Assembly (NCBI GenBank): GCA_945859605.1
Contig: OX243816.1
Span: 27,262,924-27,326,923 of the forward strand
From: Lumbricus rubellus
Lineage: Eukaryota > Annelida > Clitellata > Crassiclitellata > Lumbricidae
Direction of reading: 5' to 3'
Length of the DNA stretch: 64,000 nt
The notes beneath the pieces were generated by a model, which was given only the letters and a program-made list of their open reading frames with translations, did not search any database and had not been told where the DNA came from. Position 1 is the stretch's first letter; each line of letters starts with the position of its first letter. A program made the position numbers and the translations under genes. This document shows positions 1 to 56,350 of the stretch, one piece after another.

Positions 1-38
1 CACTTACGTATATGAAGATGATTAGTATCACTTACGTA
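1..38. repeat. Minisatellite, left part (about 28-bp unit)
   Basis: One and a half units of the minisatellite that continues after the inserted MITE at 534. The unit core on the plus strand is cttacgtatatgaagatg. The array runs off the left edge, so its full length is unknown. On the minus (gene) strand each unit reads TATAC/GTAAGT, a donor-like sequence. Confidence 0.9.
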
Positions 39-40
39 TA

Positions 41-531
41 ATATCGTCGGCCGAGAATCAGGTTGTTCTAATTCCACTTTTTATGTGTTGGGACATTTTG
101 ATACCGTTGAATTTGGCGCAGCTTGCTCTATCCCCACATGAAGTTAGAACATTCATAGACATTTCGGAATTACCAAAAACACCCAGAATTATAGTGTTCT
201 ATCTCCATTTTGACAGTATGTTTACGAACTAGCTTGTTCTATGTCCCACGTGAAATGCGACCGATCCTATTTTTAGCCACGCATTTGAGCGCTATGTTGT
301 TCTATCTATTTAATTTTCAATGATAAAACTCCAAAATTGAAATGTTTTTAAAATAAACAACAAAAATAACATAGGCAACATTGTGGCTGAAAATGCTGAT
401 TCTCCAGAGCTATTTATTGATAGCTTGCTCGCTACTTGAATGTATTATTTTCAAGTACAAAGATACTTTTGCCGTTTTCTCGAAAACAACATTCTATCAG
501 TTAGAACAACCTGATTCTCGGCCGACGAGAT
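41..531. mobile_element. Non-autonomous DNA transposon (MITE, TA target site)
   Basis: A 491-bp element with terminal inverted repeats of about 27 bp (left inner part tcgtcggccgagaatcagg, right end its reverse complement). It is flanked by TA at 39-40 and 532-533. Removing the element and one TA restores cttacgtatatgaagatg, exactly the unit of the surrounding minisatellite, so the ends and the duplication are well defined. TA duplication suits the Tc1/mariner superfamily. There is no coding sequence. Internally, variants of gcttgttctat recur several times. Confidence 0.9.
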
Positions 532-533
532 TA

Positions 534-931
534 TGAAGATGATTAGTATCACTTACGTATATGAAGATGATTAGTATATCACTTGCGTATATGAAGATGA
601 TTAGTATGACTTACGTATATGAAAATGATTAGTATAATACTTACGTATATGAAGATGATTAGTATGACTTACATATATGAGGATGATTAGTATCACTTAC
701 GTATATGAAGATGATTAGTATCACTTACGTATATGAAGATGATTAGTATAACTAACGCATATGAAGATGATTAGCATAACTTACGTATATGAAGATGATT
801 AGTATAACTTATACGTATATGAAGATAATTAGTATGACTTACATATATATGAAGATGATTAGTATGACTTACGTATATGAACATGATTAGTATAACTTAT
901 ACTTTATAAGAAGATGATTAGTATAACTTAC

Positions 932-945
<14 letters not shown>
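534..945. repeat. Minisatellite made of 5' splice-site units
   Basis: About 14 imperfect tandem copies of a 28-31 bp unit (plus-strand core tgaagatgattagtat followed by nacttacgtata). The last unit on the right runs directly into the 3' end of the coding exon 932-1333. On the minus strand the exon ends CTTCATATAT and its intron starts GTAAGT, and each repeat unit has CTTCATATAC followed by GTAAGT. The unit therefore contains about 17 nt of exon end plus the donor and first intron bases. Most units keep GTAAGT; a few have one change. Confidence 0.9.
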
Positions 946-45514
<44,569 letters not shown>

Positions 45515-45616
45515 AATTCCGTGCAGTCTAAAATTAAAAAAACAAATATATAGCCTATTGAAGACAGACACATTCACACCGTAAATAAGAAATTCAAACT
45601 TTAAATGTATGACATC

Positions 45617-45618
<2 letters not shown>

Positions 45619-45692
<74 letters not shown>
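45619..45692. repeat. (ATT)n microsatellite
   Basis: About 24 perfect att triplets, upstream of the start-codon exon on the gene strand. Confidence 0.97.
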
Positions 45693-45693
<1 letters not shown>

Positions 45694-46900
45694 GTGCTCT
45701 AGCTAATAAAATCTAGCATGTAATAAAGATTCGTAAAGTAGCCTATATTGTAGAGCAATATAGTTTGCGTAAAAGAAATGGCTACTCTTACTATATAATT
45801 AATTGATGTCGTATGCAGCGAGTCAATTATACAGAAGACATCACATTCTAACAAATTAGCAGAAACGCTGAAAGTTCGCAGGAAATAAACTAGGCTTTTA
45901 CGGAAACTATGAATATGAAAAAGTAATATACGCAAGGTATACGTGAAGATTGATTAACTTCATTAGCTTTGTCCCAGAACCACGACGGACACAAGTTGGA
46001 ATAATGGTGTTTTTAGAGGAGCACGTAAAGCAAGTCAGAGCATCATGATTGCTGTGCAAACACTTATTTCAGTTCATCGCACTGATCTTAATTAAGGTGT
46101 AATTATCCGTTCTATACTTCTTTGGCTTCTTTTGATTCACTGATTGTTCCTCAGGTTATCTGTTATTCAATCAATAATTATTTATCAATCAATCAACTGC
46201 GTGTGCGTGTTGCTGTTTAGCGGCATTGTCATTTATCAATGATGATTAGTGTCGCCTTCCTCCTTTATCCAGACTTGGAACTGACACTGGCAGAGTGCAA
46301 CCAGTGACGGAGTTTCAATCAACTGCATTCAGCTGGCGGCTTTTATTTGCAAATTTACTTATATATTTTACGTAAATATTGATCACCATGTCACCTACTT
46401 GGATTATTTTAAAGTAGCCAACAGTAATTTTGCTTGTCATCGAGCTTCCTACTTCTCTCTAAGTCTTATAATCGGAACTTGCATTAACAAATTGCACAGG
46501 CTTCCAAGCGACATCGCGTGTATGTATAGGCCTTTAATATTGTATCTGCGTGTAGAAATCTATTAGAAAGATAGGCTATCTCAGCAGGTTGTGAACAGAG
46601 CTGTCAAAGGGATCGAAATGGATTCCTCCTTAGAGGCGTCTAGTTCGTTATTGGGCTTTCGCGATAGTCAGATTATTGTATTAACCGAAAGAGCGTGAGT
46701 GACCAAACAAATGCCCCAAAATCCGTGCGTGAGCACGTGAATTTTCGACCTCTTTCGTTAGGAGAGTTATTGAAATTATCTCTGTGCATAGGCAGAGACT
46801 TGATCCGGGTCTGTGTGGAGGGAAGAACGAATGGCGATTGCCGAGCTGCGAAGCGCCGAGCAGAAGGATGGGGTTGGAGAGAGGAATGTGCCCCTACCCA
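45693..46900. other. Upstream intron or promoter region of gene 1, nothing firm
   Basis: AT-rich sequence with scattered caatcaatca motifs (46,170-46,200). No clear TATA/initiator pair or exon. A 5' UTR exon of gene 1 could lie here or further right. Confidence 0.4.
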
Positions 46901-47744
46901 CTTTTGATGTTTTCCACACTGCAATGGCAGCATCTTAGGCTGTCATTTTAACGAAATTGATCACTATTTTAGTGCTGACAGTCGTTATTTAAAACTTGAA
47001 AAGCATCCCTCTCATTGTTTAATTTTTTAAATTTCCACACTGCATTAGTGACATTTCAAGCTGTTATACCTTAATGAAAATTGTTCAATATGGATGAACA
47101 GTGGATAGGTAGAAATTATAATACTGGGGATGATAATTATAAGATTACGCATCTCAGCCTCCCCCCATCGCAAACTATGAGAGGACCGTACCCCGCTGTC
47201 CCCCTTCCCCAAGTACCCACCCATGCTATGTGACAGTAGAACCTGCAATCTGGCAAACTACAAAAAAGAACTATAGGGACAAGGATAGGGCCTAATCATA
47301 AAGTAGGCATAATATATGCATCAATAATTACTAATTAGATCAACAAAATCAAATTTTGCCCAAGAAATAAAACAATTCTGTCTACATTAGCCACTATTTC
47401 ATGAGCCAAAATTAAGACTAGATGAATAGGTCTAGAGCACTGATAAAGGCAAACAAGTTTAATGATAGAACTTGAAACCAATTGAGAAAATGACTTCTTT
47501 CAAATAGTTTTGACATAGGTCTACATATTTTTAGTCAATGTTGATTTGTTAACGCAGACAATACAAAGTTCCGCTTTTGTGATGCTTCGAGGTGACCCTC
47601 GCGCAGTGAGGAACGTATTGAACATGGGCATTGGGCAATGAAAAAAACGAACAATGTAATTCAAAACGTCGGTAGGCTTAGTAAAAATAATGTGGCAGAA
47701 GCAGATCGAATTAACAGGATTTCTCGCTGATAGATCTGTCGAGT

Positions 47745-48572
47745 CAGGGCCGGATTTGAACAGAGTGAGGCCCTAGGCAATTTCAATTATGAGGCCCACT
47801 TAAGTTAAGAATAAAAACAGAAAAAATGCATATTGCTACATCTAAGTATATTCCTAATGCAAATTGCGCCAGTGATCCATGTTAGTCTCTAACGAGTCGA
47901 ATTGTAATTGATACACTCGTTTTATTCCAGTTTTTTATGGTTTAGGCCTAGGCCTACATACCAAAAATCACAATGAAGTTTTACATGATTACATCAATTT
48001 TTTCCTGCAAGAATTCATTTTAATCAATCGCGTTTTTGTTTAGGCAGGAATTTTTTATCAATAGGGCCTATCACTTCTATTTAATTAGAAATCTATTTAA
48101 TTAAAAATCATTATTCATGAATCCAACTTCGATTTCAGCGAGATTGTTTTAATCAATCCCACTTCTATTTAAGTAAAAAATATTTTTATTAATCCGACTT
48201 ATTTTCGTCAATTCGACTTGTATCTGATAAACACTGAAACGGTGAAAATCGTGAAACCCATGCAATGGCGAATAATTAAATACGCTAAGATGCACTTTTA
48301 CCGTCGCTCAAACATTCAACTAACATGTTCTTCCTCACTTTCCGCCATAGGCTACACCTTATAAATATATATCGGTTGACGCGAGTTCTTACGGTGTATG
48401 ACGCAAGCGTTCAAATTAATTAGGCCTAACTATTTAAGAACTAGACTAAAAGAGCAAGTGTGTTCGAACTTAAGTCAAAATTCGATGGCTTTTATAATTT
48501 AGAAGTTAATTTTTGGAGCCCCCCCCCCCATAATGCAGTTGCCTAGTTTGCCTACAGGTAAATCCGGCCCTG
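47745..48572. mobile_element. Non-autonomous hAT-like element (828 bp), perfect 8-bp duplication
   Basis: Inverted ends CAGGGCCGGATTT. Target duplication tgtcgagt is at 47,737-47,744 and 48,573-48,580, 8 of 8. The terminal regions contain gaggccctaggcaa and the partly matching ttgcctagtttg on the other side. AT-rich core without transposase. Confidence 0.94.
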
Positions 48573-48580
48573 TGTCGAGT

Positions 48581-49965
48581 ATTCAACAGAGTTCAGACTT
48601 CCGGATGCGGTAAAACTCGAGTCAAAGAATGGTAGACTAACTGGGATTAAAAATATAAAAAGACGCCATGTTAATTTACAAAGAAGTCACGCCAACAGAG
48701 AAATAGGCTAATCTCTTAAAAAGCACTTCTTGCTATCTGATTTCCGGTGGTGCCCAAGCATATATGGGCCTCGCATGGCCCATACATTTCTGGTGGTGTT
48801 GGGCACTCACGGGCACTCTCGGGCCTCAAAGAGGCGGCGCCCATTATTATTTGTATATCATATTCAGTGGCGGCGTCAACTAGTCTACGATTTTTGTAGT
48901 CGGGGTCATGGGAGCAATTAAGCAGGTCGAAGGAATCTGCAGGGACTTTTACTACGAGTTTAGGCTACTTAGCCTATCGCTTGTTCAGGCGATCAATAAA
49001 TTAATCAGGTGCCTGTTTGATTTGATGGACATATTAAGGCGTTCCCTCTTTTGTGACTTGAAAGATAGCCAATGACTTTCATCATTCTGCAAACTTATAG
49101 ACCCTACACCTCAGTTCTTATCTCTACTAATAAAACAATCAGAAGGACGCAAGAAATGACATCAGCCACAACAGACCAATCGACTTTCTAGTCAGGTATT
49201 ATAATATACAGCATTATACGATGAGGCTAAAGGTCAATCTGCTACAGTGAAGGTCCGAACGAAGGAGGCGAGCCTGCACGACGCAGATGTGTAGGCCTAT
49301 CTTACCCTTTGAACCAAACCAAACATTGACAAGGACCCAACCACGACGTCTACAAGTGTCGCTCAACATCAATGTCTGCTCCAACAGACATGCTTAACGC
49401 ATCCAAGCCTTCAGCCTTTGATTTCCTTCCCTCTGTCACTATCACTGTTTCCAGAATAATATATCCCATCTCGCAACAGGTAAATTCTCTAGTAGATAGT
49501 CTAGTGAGGATCAAATAGATACCTACTCAAGCGTTCAACGTAGCATATAGGCCATATTATAGGGCAATACTTTGCGAAGGAATATTATCTACAACCAGAA
49601 ACAATTAGGACGAACTATAATGCCTGAAATGTATACTACCGCATGCATGTTATATAGAGTAAATACAGGCAAATGTTGCTAGGTTTGCAGGGCTTCCCTT
49701 CAAAACATAATGCAATCTCTAGACAACCAACAACAAAGACTGTCAGTCTGTCATGTTCTTAAAATACTGTTTATACAGGCTTCAATTTAGTGAACCAAGT
49801 TATTTCCTGCATGTGTGTATATATTTATGCATGCGTGTAAGCTTTAATGTTTGTATTAAATGCAAATTACGCATGCATGAAAATATTCATGCATAGGTCC
49901 ACACGAGCACGAATATCTGTTTGTATGCATCTATGAACGCATATATTTTAATTCACTTGTCCATT
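48581..49965. other. Intergenic, nothing recognised
   Basis: No open frame with family resemblance; several AGGCCTA palindromes; alternating purine/pyrimidine tgcatgcgtg-type stretches at 49,800-49,940. Confidence 0.45.
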
Positions 49966-49969
49966 CATA

Positions 49970-50480
49970 CATTCATTCATTCTATAGATTTATATAGCGC
50001 TCTTTAGGAAATATATTCAGATGCGAGCCCAGCCACGGCGAAAGAAAAAAGACTTGAGAGATTTATGAAACAAAGTTTGACTTTTCAGATGTAGTAAATG
50101 AAGCCTTGAAGGAAGTTCATTCCAAATTGACGGCCATACAACCGAGAAGGTGTTGTCTGGCAGCTAAGCGAATCTGTGGAACTAGGAGTTGTCTCTTCAT
50201 AGCAAAGCGAAGAGCCCGACGCGCTTCAACGTCAGAGACTGGACGACAGAGATCGCGTACAATGTAGGTACGATGGAGGGCAGCCAAGGATGGAGCGTGA
50301 AACCAGAACAGCAATTCGATATGAGATACCGTACGTTGGGCTATAAGCAACAAGTGCAACAAATCACGCATGTCTATATGGCACCCTTTCAATGAAACTA
50401 CGCAGGGGTGCTCCCGACTCCAGCATGACCAAAAAGAAGAGTTTTCAAGTTCTTGCAGGATGCTACTGGACATAGACATA
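49970..50480 (-). mobile_element. LINE 3' fragments (same family as 42.3 kb)
   Basis: The minus-strand frame near 50,330-50,120 includes HAPSLAALHRTYIVRDLCRP and RRALRFAMKRQLLVPQIR, a C-terminal LINE region. It ends GCGCTATATAAATCTATAG and (AATG)n at 49,975. A second 3'-end start (ggggtgctcccgactcca at about 50,405, with gaccaaaaagaagag) matches ggcgctcccaacccaggc and gtcaaaaagaaag at 42,400, so two truncated pieces lie back to back. Confidence 0.75.
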
Positions 50481-50979
50481 ACAGTATGAACGCAGCCGTG
50501 GTTTGCACACAGCTGCTGCTTCTAGAGAATACCATTACCATAGCAACATAAGGTGCAGTTATTACGCGGTAATTCATTTAGCATTGGATGACAGTATAAC
50601 TGCACGACATTAAGCAAGCACTAGACTCTACTACTGCTGTCATATAGTTACATATTTGATTGGTTTTTATTTGAATTATTATTAAGCTATTTAAGATCTT
50701 CGCAAAATCAATAATTTTTTGCTTACTAAATTCCGTTTAGGTAACGTGATTTCTCTTTCCTCTTCATAGGTCCGATCTTTGCTGACCGAAAATTGCTTTG
50801 CAACTGCAGTATTTTGGCCGAAAATTATGAAGTTCGACAAAGCTAGAAGAGATCCAAATGCAAGAAGAAGTTCAAACGGCGTTTGGTCGAATTCCTATAA
50901 ATTGACATCAACGTGTTATGCGAATTCTGTGAAAAACTCGGTAGGCCTACTATATAGACAAGTAGGCTAGTTTAGTTTA

Positions 50980-51190
50980 ATAATAGTGGTAGTAGTAGGC
51001 CTAGTAGCAGCAGCAACAGCAGCAGTATTAGTAGTAGTAGTGGTGGTGGGGGGGTGGTGGTGGTGGTGGTGGTGGTGGTGGGGGGGGGGGTGGTGGTGGA
51101 GGGGTAGAGGTGGTAGTGGTAGGAGGGGGGGTGGTGGTGGTGTTTCTGGTAGTGGTGGTGGTGGTGGTGGTGGTGGTGGTGGTGGTGGTA
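50980..51190. repeat. Compound (AGT/AGC/GGT)n microsatellite, copy 1
   Basis: agtggtagtagtaggcctag, a cag run, tattagtagtagtagtggtgg, then an interrupted GGT/GGG tract. The leading about 60 bp is nearly identical to 51,775-51,837. Confidence 0.95.
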
Positions 51191-51774
51191 GCAGTAACAG
51201 GAGTTCGACATTGTTTGATAGCCTGATAATTGTAATTGTAGGCCTAATTGTAATCAATACAATTTACATAGCATCGTCGGTAGCCAGCTAGGCTACTTCT
51301 TGGATGCTTTACACACATAACCTCGTACAATTGTCAAAGTTCAGCGTGAATGCAAACAGCTCGAAAGCAGCTTTAGGCGTAACTGTTTTCTAAAAGCAGA
51401 TTGAGTTTTTATTTTTTGAATTGATGCTGGAACTTGGAAGACTGCTCCAGGCGCGTGATAATAATATTATAGGTTCGCGTCTAGAACTTGCCTCAACAGA
51501 TGATACAGACAACGGCGTAGGTGAAATGTAGCTGGAAAGAAGTCATCAGTACTGTTACAGTAATTGCTGGAGACTAAATGTCAAGATAGTGGCGCATTGG
51601 ACATCGAAACAGTTTCCGAGGTGATTTGAAATGACATCTGGTATATACACGTTTACAAAGATATTAAGAGGAACAAAGCAACTATAATTATTTCATCTAA
51701 AATTAGGAGATGAATGGATTCGCGAATTATTTATTATCATTATAGCCTAATCATAAAATATAGGCATACATATA

Positions 51775-51999
51775 GTGGTAGTAGTAGGCCTAGTAGCAGC
51801 AGCAGCAGCAGCAACAGCAGCAGTATTAGTAGTAGTAGTGGTGGTGGTGGTGGTGGTGGTGGTGGTGGTGGTGGTGGTGGTGGTGGTGGTGGTGGTGGTG
51901 GTGGTGGTGGTGGTGGTGGTGGTGGTGGTGGTGGTGGTGGTGGTGGTGGTGGTGGTGGTGGTGGTGGTGGTGGTGGTGGTGGTGGTGGTGGTGGTGGTG
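51775..51999. repeat. Compound (AGT/AGC/GGT)n microsatellite, copy 2
   Basis: Same leader as copy 1, with two extra cag triplets, followed by an essentially uninterrupted run of about 53 ggt triplets. Flanking sequences of the two copies are unrelated. Confidence 0.97.
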
Positions 52000-52644
52000 A
52001 TACACTACTTACCATTAGAATCGTCGGTCATCACCTTCAGAGTTTATTATGAAGTTTTTAAAAATTAGGTAGCTTGTAATAAATTACGGGCCTATGTATA
52101 TGAAGTTTTAAAAATCGCCTAGGCTATGACAATTTATCTGATTTGAGGCTTTTGAGATAAGAAACGTGGGTTCATAAGTTAATTTGAGAACAATTTGTCT
52201 TTTTCTGCAGAGCTCACACGATTAAGTGAAGCTTGAAATACGGACAAGGAAGAACAAGATTTTTCTATTTTAGATAAATAAGCCAATCACTTCAGATTAG
52301 AGTAAATTAAGTGGTCAGCCAGTTTATTTGAGGTTAATATAGACCTAACAATTGAGATTACAGTCGCTGAGAGAAAGAATTAATAATAATAACTTCCTTT
52401 ATTGAACAATCCGGTTGACAGACCGCAACCGGTTACCGTGTTCGGTTATGCAGTTGAAACAATACACAAGAACACTAATCACAAACCTTAACTATTATAA
52501 CAGAAGAGATGGCCTGCAATGCAATGGCCCTAACAGCAGCCTACAAAGCACGCTTATCCTATGGAGACTGCAGGATTTAATCGAACGCGAGTCCATGCCA
52601 TGCCAGACAGAGTATTAACCAATGCGTCACCGCTCCCTCTACCC

Positions 52645-53095
52645 AGTATTATCTATATAAATAAAAACGAAACTTTCCAATAGTTCGTTATGAGTGTTCT
52701 CGAAAACTAACGGAAAGATTGTTTTGAAAATTTTACAAAACCTTCCATTTCAATAGAACCGTGTTGTATTATGCTTTTTTTCCGAAAAAACGCAATATTT
52801 TCCACAAAAAGTGAACTTTGCAATCCGTTCCACCGCCATTTGCAAATTCAACAAGACCGCACGTTGCTAGATTTCAGAAACGCCTTCACAGCAACCAGAC
52901 GAAACATGAATGAGGTCGCGTGCCGTGACGTCATAAGCGAATGCGGCCTTTCACCGCTATCAGGAAGGGACGTGTGAGGGAGGAAAGGAGCGGAGGGAGC
53001 GGGAAGAAGGGGAAGGGATGGGGGAGGGGAAGGGGGAAGGGAGGGGAGGGGAGAGTCTTTTCTGCCACAGCAACGCGTGGCCGGGTACAGCTAGT
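52645..53095 (-). repeat. Interspersed element, copy 2 (inverted relative to 44.1 kb)
   Basis: On the plus strand it starts tatctatataaataaaaacg and ends ttttctgccacagcaacgcg followed by tggccgggtacagctagt, the reverse complement of the ends at 44,113-44,955. A G-rich tract (52,975-53,052) replaces the C-rich tract. The central region is shorter than copy 1. Confidence 0.75.
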
Positions 53096-53142
53096 TTGAA
53101 ATATAAATTCAAAGGTGAGATGATACGACAAGTGCGGCGAAC

Positions 53143-53829
53143 GGTATCCTATCGATAAGGCGACTTCGATCGGGCGACCATCAAAAGAGCGACTTCTATA
53201 GGGCGCCGATTTTTAAGGCGACTGATCAAAAGGGCGACCGATCAAAAGAGCGACCATCGAAAGAGCGACCATCAAAAGAGCGACCGATCTAAGGGCGACA
53301 ATCATAAGGGCGACCTATTTCCGGAAATCTCAACCATATCGACAATGAATAATTTTTTATTATTAAATAATATTACATTAAAAACACAGAAACTAAATTA
53401 AATTCTAGGCATTAATTTTTAATGAAAATGAAGACTATTAGTAGATGTAATGAAAGTCTTTGCAAGGCTACCTAAACCTCAGTCGGTATTACTCTTACAT
53501 AATTATACCATCTTTCATCCACCATTTTCATTGAACCGCTGAGAACGTTCGATGTTGGCACTTTAGATTGCCCAAAATTAGTAAACAAACAGCCTGTTGG
53601 CGTAGGCTATTTTTCATAGATCTACCGTCTTTCCCAGAGCGTATTTATTTAACCTCTCGGATTGTACACAGGGCGAACGTTCGATGTTCGCCCTTATGAT
53701 TGTCGCCCTATAGATCGGTCGCTCTTTTGATCGGTCGCTCTTTTGATCAGTCGCCTTAAAAATCGGCGCCCTATAGAAGTCGCTCTTTTGATGGTCGCCC
53801 TATCGAAGTCGCCATATCGATAGTGAACC
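53143..53829. mobile_element. Mutator-like foldback element (687 bp), 9-bp duplication
   Basis: Inverted arms of about 150-180 bp start GGTATCCTATCGATA on the left and GGTTCACTATCGATA on the right. They are composed of tandem variants of gcgaccgatcaaaaga. Direct duplication gcggcgaac is at 53,134-53,142 and 53,830-53,838. Long arms with a 9-bp duplication suit a non-autonomous Mutator-like element. No transposase in the AT-rich loop. Confidence 0.85.
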
Positions 53830-53838
53830 GCGGCGAAC

Positions 53839-55498
53839 AGGGTCACATGTAGTTTTCGCGTAGCAGAATTCCGACGGTATTTTTAACAGTTTCATAATTA
53901 ATTAGGTTTTGTTTATATCATACGTACAGTGTTATTTTAAATAAACAGTTCCCATAAAAAAGCTGAACTCACACGTATTCAACGTGTTACATTATAGTTT
54001 ATAGCCTATTATCATTTTATAAGTCCAACAGCAGAGAAATAAAATAAAGCGGATCGAATAACGTACAGATCTACATACTTTGATTCAATGATGTGATACA
54101 TGAAAATGAAGTCAAACTGTGGATAAGTAGGCTAGATGATGCATTAAAACCTGCACTTCTTTAACTGATGCACTTGAGGCATGGTCTAGGCCCTATTCTA
54201 AGTACAAATGAGCGAGAATTCAATTTGGATGGTACAGTGCGAGCTTTAATATCAAAGAATACTGTCGGGCTTTTAATGCGACCAATTTTTGCACAACAAT
54301 TTGCCTGATGGTCTTCTATAGATAAGCTTAGGCTAATGAACATTGACATCCGACGCGTAGATAAAATTTCATAATGATTATAAGATAATATAAGTTGAAA
54401 GCAGGGATTTCTGTAGTGCACAAAGACTATTTTACATAAACAAATTTGAAGTCTATAATAATTACAATCAAGCGCCAATATTCCTAGGCGGCAAGTTAAA
54501 AAATTGGTGCTTAACTCGCACATATAGGCCTAGTCAGCTTAGATCTATAGCCTACTTTTTGCAGGCCTATCTATAGCGCGTTTGTGCACTGGTTAAATAC
54601 TTAAAGCAAGAGGTTAACAATTATTAGACCCCAAGTAATATCACTGTAATTGAGGGAAGAGTACTCTGAATAGATCATAGAATTCTATAGCTGAATAAAT
54701 AAAATTATGGCTTTTGACAACATGTAGGAAACGCGAAGATGTTTGTGTAGTTTGAAATAGCCCAAGTGGTTTTGCCTAGTTAGGATTTACAGTTAGTTTT
54801 GTTGATGTTGAAAGACAACTTATTATTTGCTCTAAGCCATTTCGAAATTGTTTTTATGTCATGAGTTACTATTTTTATAGTTAAACTGATTATTGTCATT
54901 TGTTTTAGAGACTTTGTTGTCCATTTCAATTGTAATTATGATTAAGCAGCAAAGAGTTCATAATAAAAAAATCGGTTCATAATTATTACGATCGCCTTTC
55001 ACTAGGAAGGCTTAAAATTCGTTCTTCTAGGCTCCCCGAAATCATCATAGTAAAACAGAAATAGGCTAAGTGTCTCCTGCTTGACAAGTGGATATTTACT
55101 AATGTGTGTAATGGTTGCGGTAAAAGATGTAAGATTTAAGGCGTGTTTTGCAAGCAGAGTGTAGCCTATACGGCCTAATATTTCTTCCTTTAATGCAATC
55201 TGCGTGTTGCGATTGTCAGAAATTTCGTGCAACCACAGGACAGCATCTTGTTTATCACTGGAAATGATCCTCCAGCGATTAGAGAAGTGTCTTAGTTGCA
55301 CTTACTATCCATCAGCGCAAGTAGGCTATAAAAATAATTATTATTTCAGCTGTCAGGCGAAAGGGAGAAAAACAACAGCCAAGGCAGGAGATTGCAGGCT
55401 GCAGCTAGGTCTATATATAGGCCTATTAACAAGACATTTACCGAAATAGCCTACCTTAATTAACTGATCGCTGAACTCAGTATGTTTGGATGTGCTCT
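53839..55498. other. Intergenic, nothing recognised
   Basis: AT-rich. Open frames are short, start anywhere and resemble nothing known; no repeat copies noticed. Confidence 0.45.
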
Positions 55499-55700
55499 TG
55501 TTATAGCGACCCTTCAAGATTGCTACTCAGATGCGCTCCCGATCACAGCGCAGACACTGAACCGGAGTTTCACACCGAAGCGCTGATCAATTGCGAGTGA
55601 AGGACTTGCCCAATGTCCCTGTACGGCGGCTTAGGTGGATTTGAACCTACAACCCTCCGGCTGCAAGGTAACGAACATACCTACTACACCACCGTGCCCC
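55499..55700 (-). mobile_element. tRNA-derived SINE with LINE-like 3' tail
   Basis: On the minus strand the 5' head GGGGCACGGTGGTGTAGTAGG holds an A-box-like TGGTGTAGTAGG (55,691-55,680) and a B-box GGTTCAAATCC (55,647-55,637) with normal spacing. The 3' part reads GGGAGCGCATCTGAGTAG, then ATCTTGAAGGGTCGCTATA, matching the 3' end of the local LINE (42,335-42,420). This is the expected structure of a SINE moved by that LINE. Confidence 0.8.
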
Positions 55701-56121
55701 ACAATAATTCTGAAAGTGATAGGAATCAAACTGAACTATTGGAATTTATCGAATCACTAGATGTTGCTAAAATTGGTGCTCCATGCTTTGATGTCAAAGA
55801 CTCCGAATAGTGGAGAGTTACATAAGTTGAAAGTAGCATGACTCACACGATGGTCATTCATGTAATGAGAATTATGAAAGAACCGTTGCTAAAGCATAAC
55901 GCTAAACAGCGAGGTCACAAAGTTGGCATAACCAAAAGACAACAACTTTCTAACTGAAAAGAAATAGCAAATGCAGTTTGGTTCAGGAAATCTTATATGT
56001 GAACACACAACGTATAACGGTCGCCAAAGCAACGACAGGCTTTGTTTATGCACCAAAGAAAAAATGACTAATAGTACGTACTGACGTACTTTGATGCATT
56101 AGTTAGTAGATCTACATGTAT
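55701..56121. other. Intergenic, nothing recognised
   Basis: No coding, RNA or repeat signal that I can support. Confidence 0.45.
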
Positions 56122-56350
56122 GTTGATTGGATTTCAAATTCATCGTTCTTACCTTAATTAAAAGAACTCCGTTCCTTTGTTGATTGAATTTTAAATTCAT
56201 CGTTCTTACCTTAATTAAAAGGACTCCGTTCCTTTGTTGATTGAATTTTAAATTCATCGTTCTTACCTTAATTAAAAGAACTACGTTCCTTTGTTGATTG
56301 GATTTTAAATTCATCGTTCTTACCTTAATTAAAAGAACTCCGTTCCTTTC
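56122..56350 (-). repeat. 57-bp minisatellite, four units
   Basis: Units start at 56,122, 56,179, 56,236 and 56,293 (exact 57-bp period) with one to three differences each. On the minus strand each contains CTTTTAATTAAG/GTAAGAACG, a strong donor-like sequence. 57 bp is 19 codons, so an open frame runs through (RNGVLLIKVRTMNLKFNQQ repeated), but nothing supports it as a protein. Confidence 0.95.
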
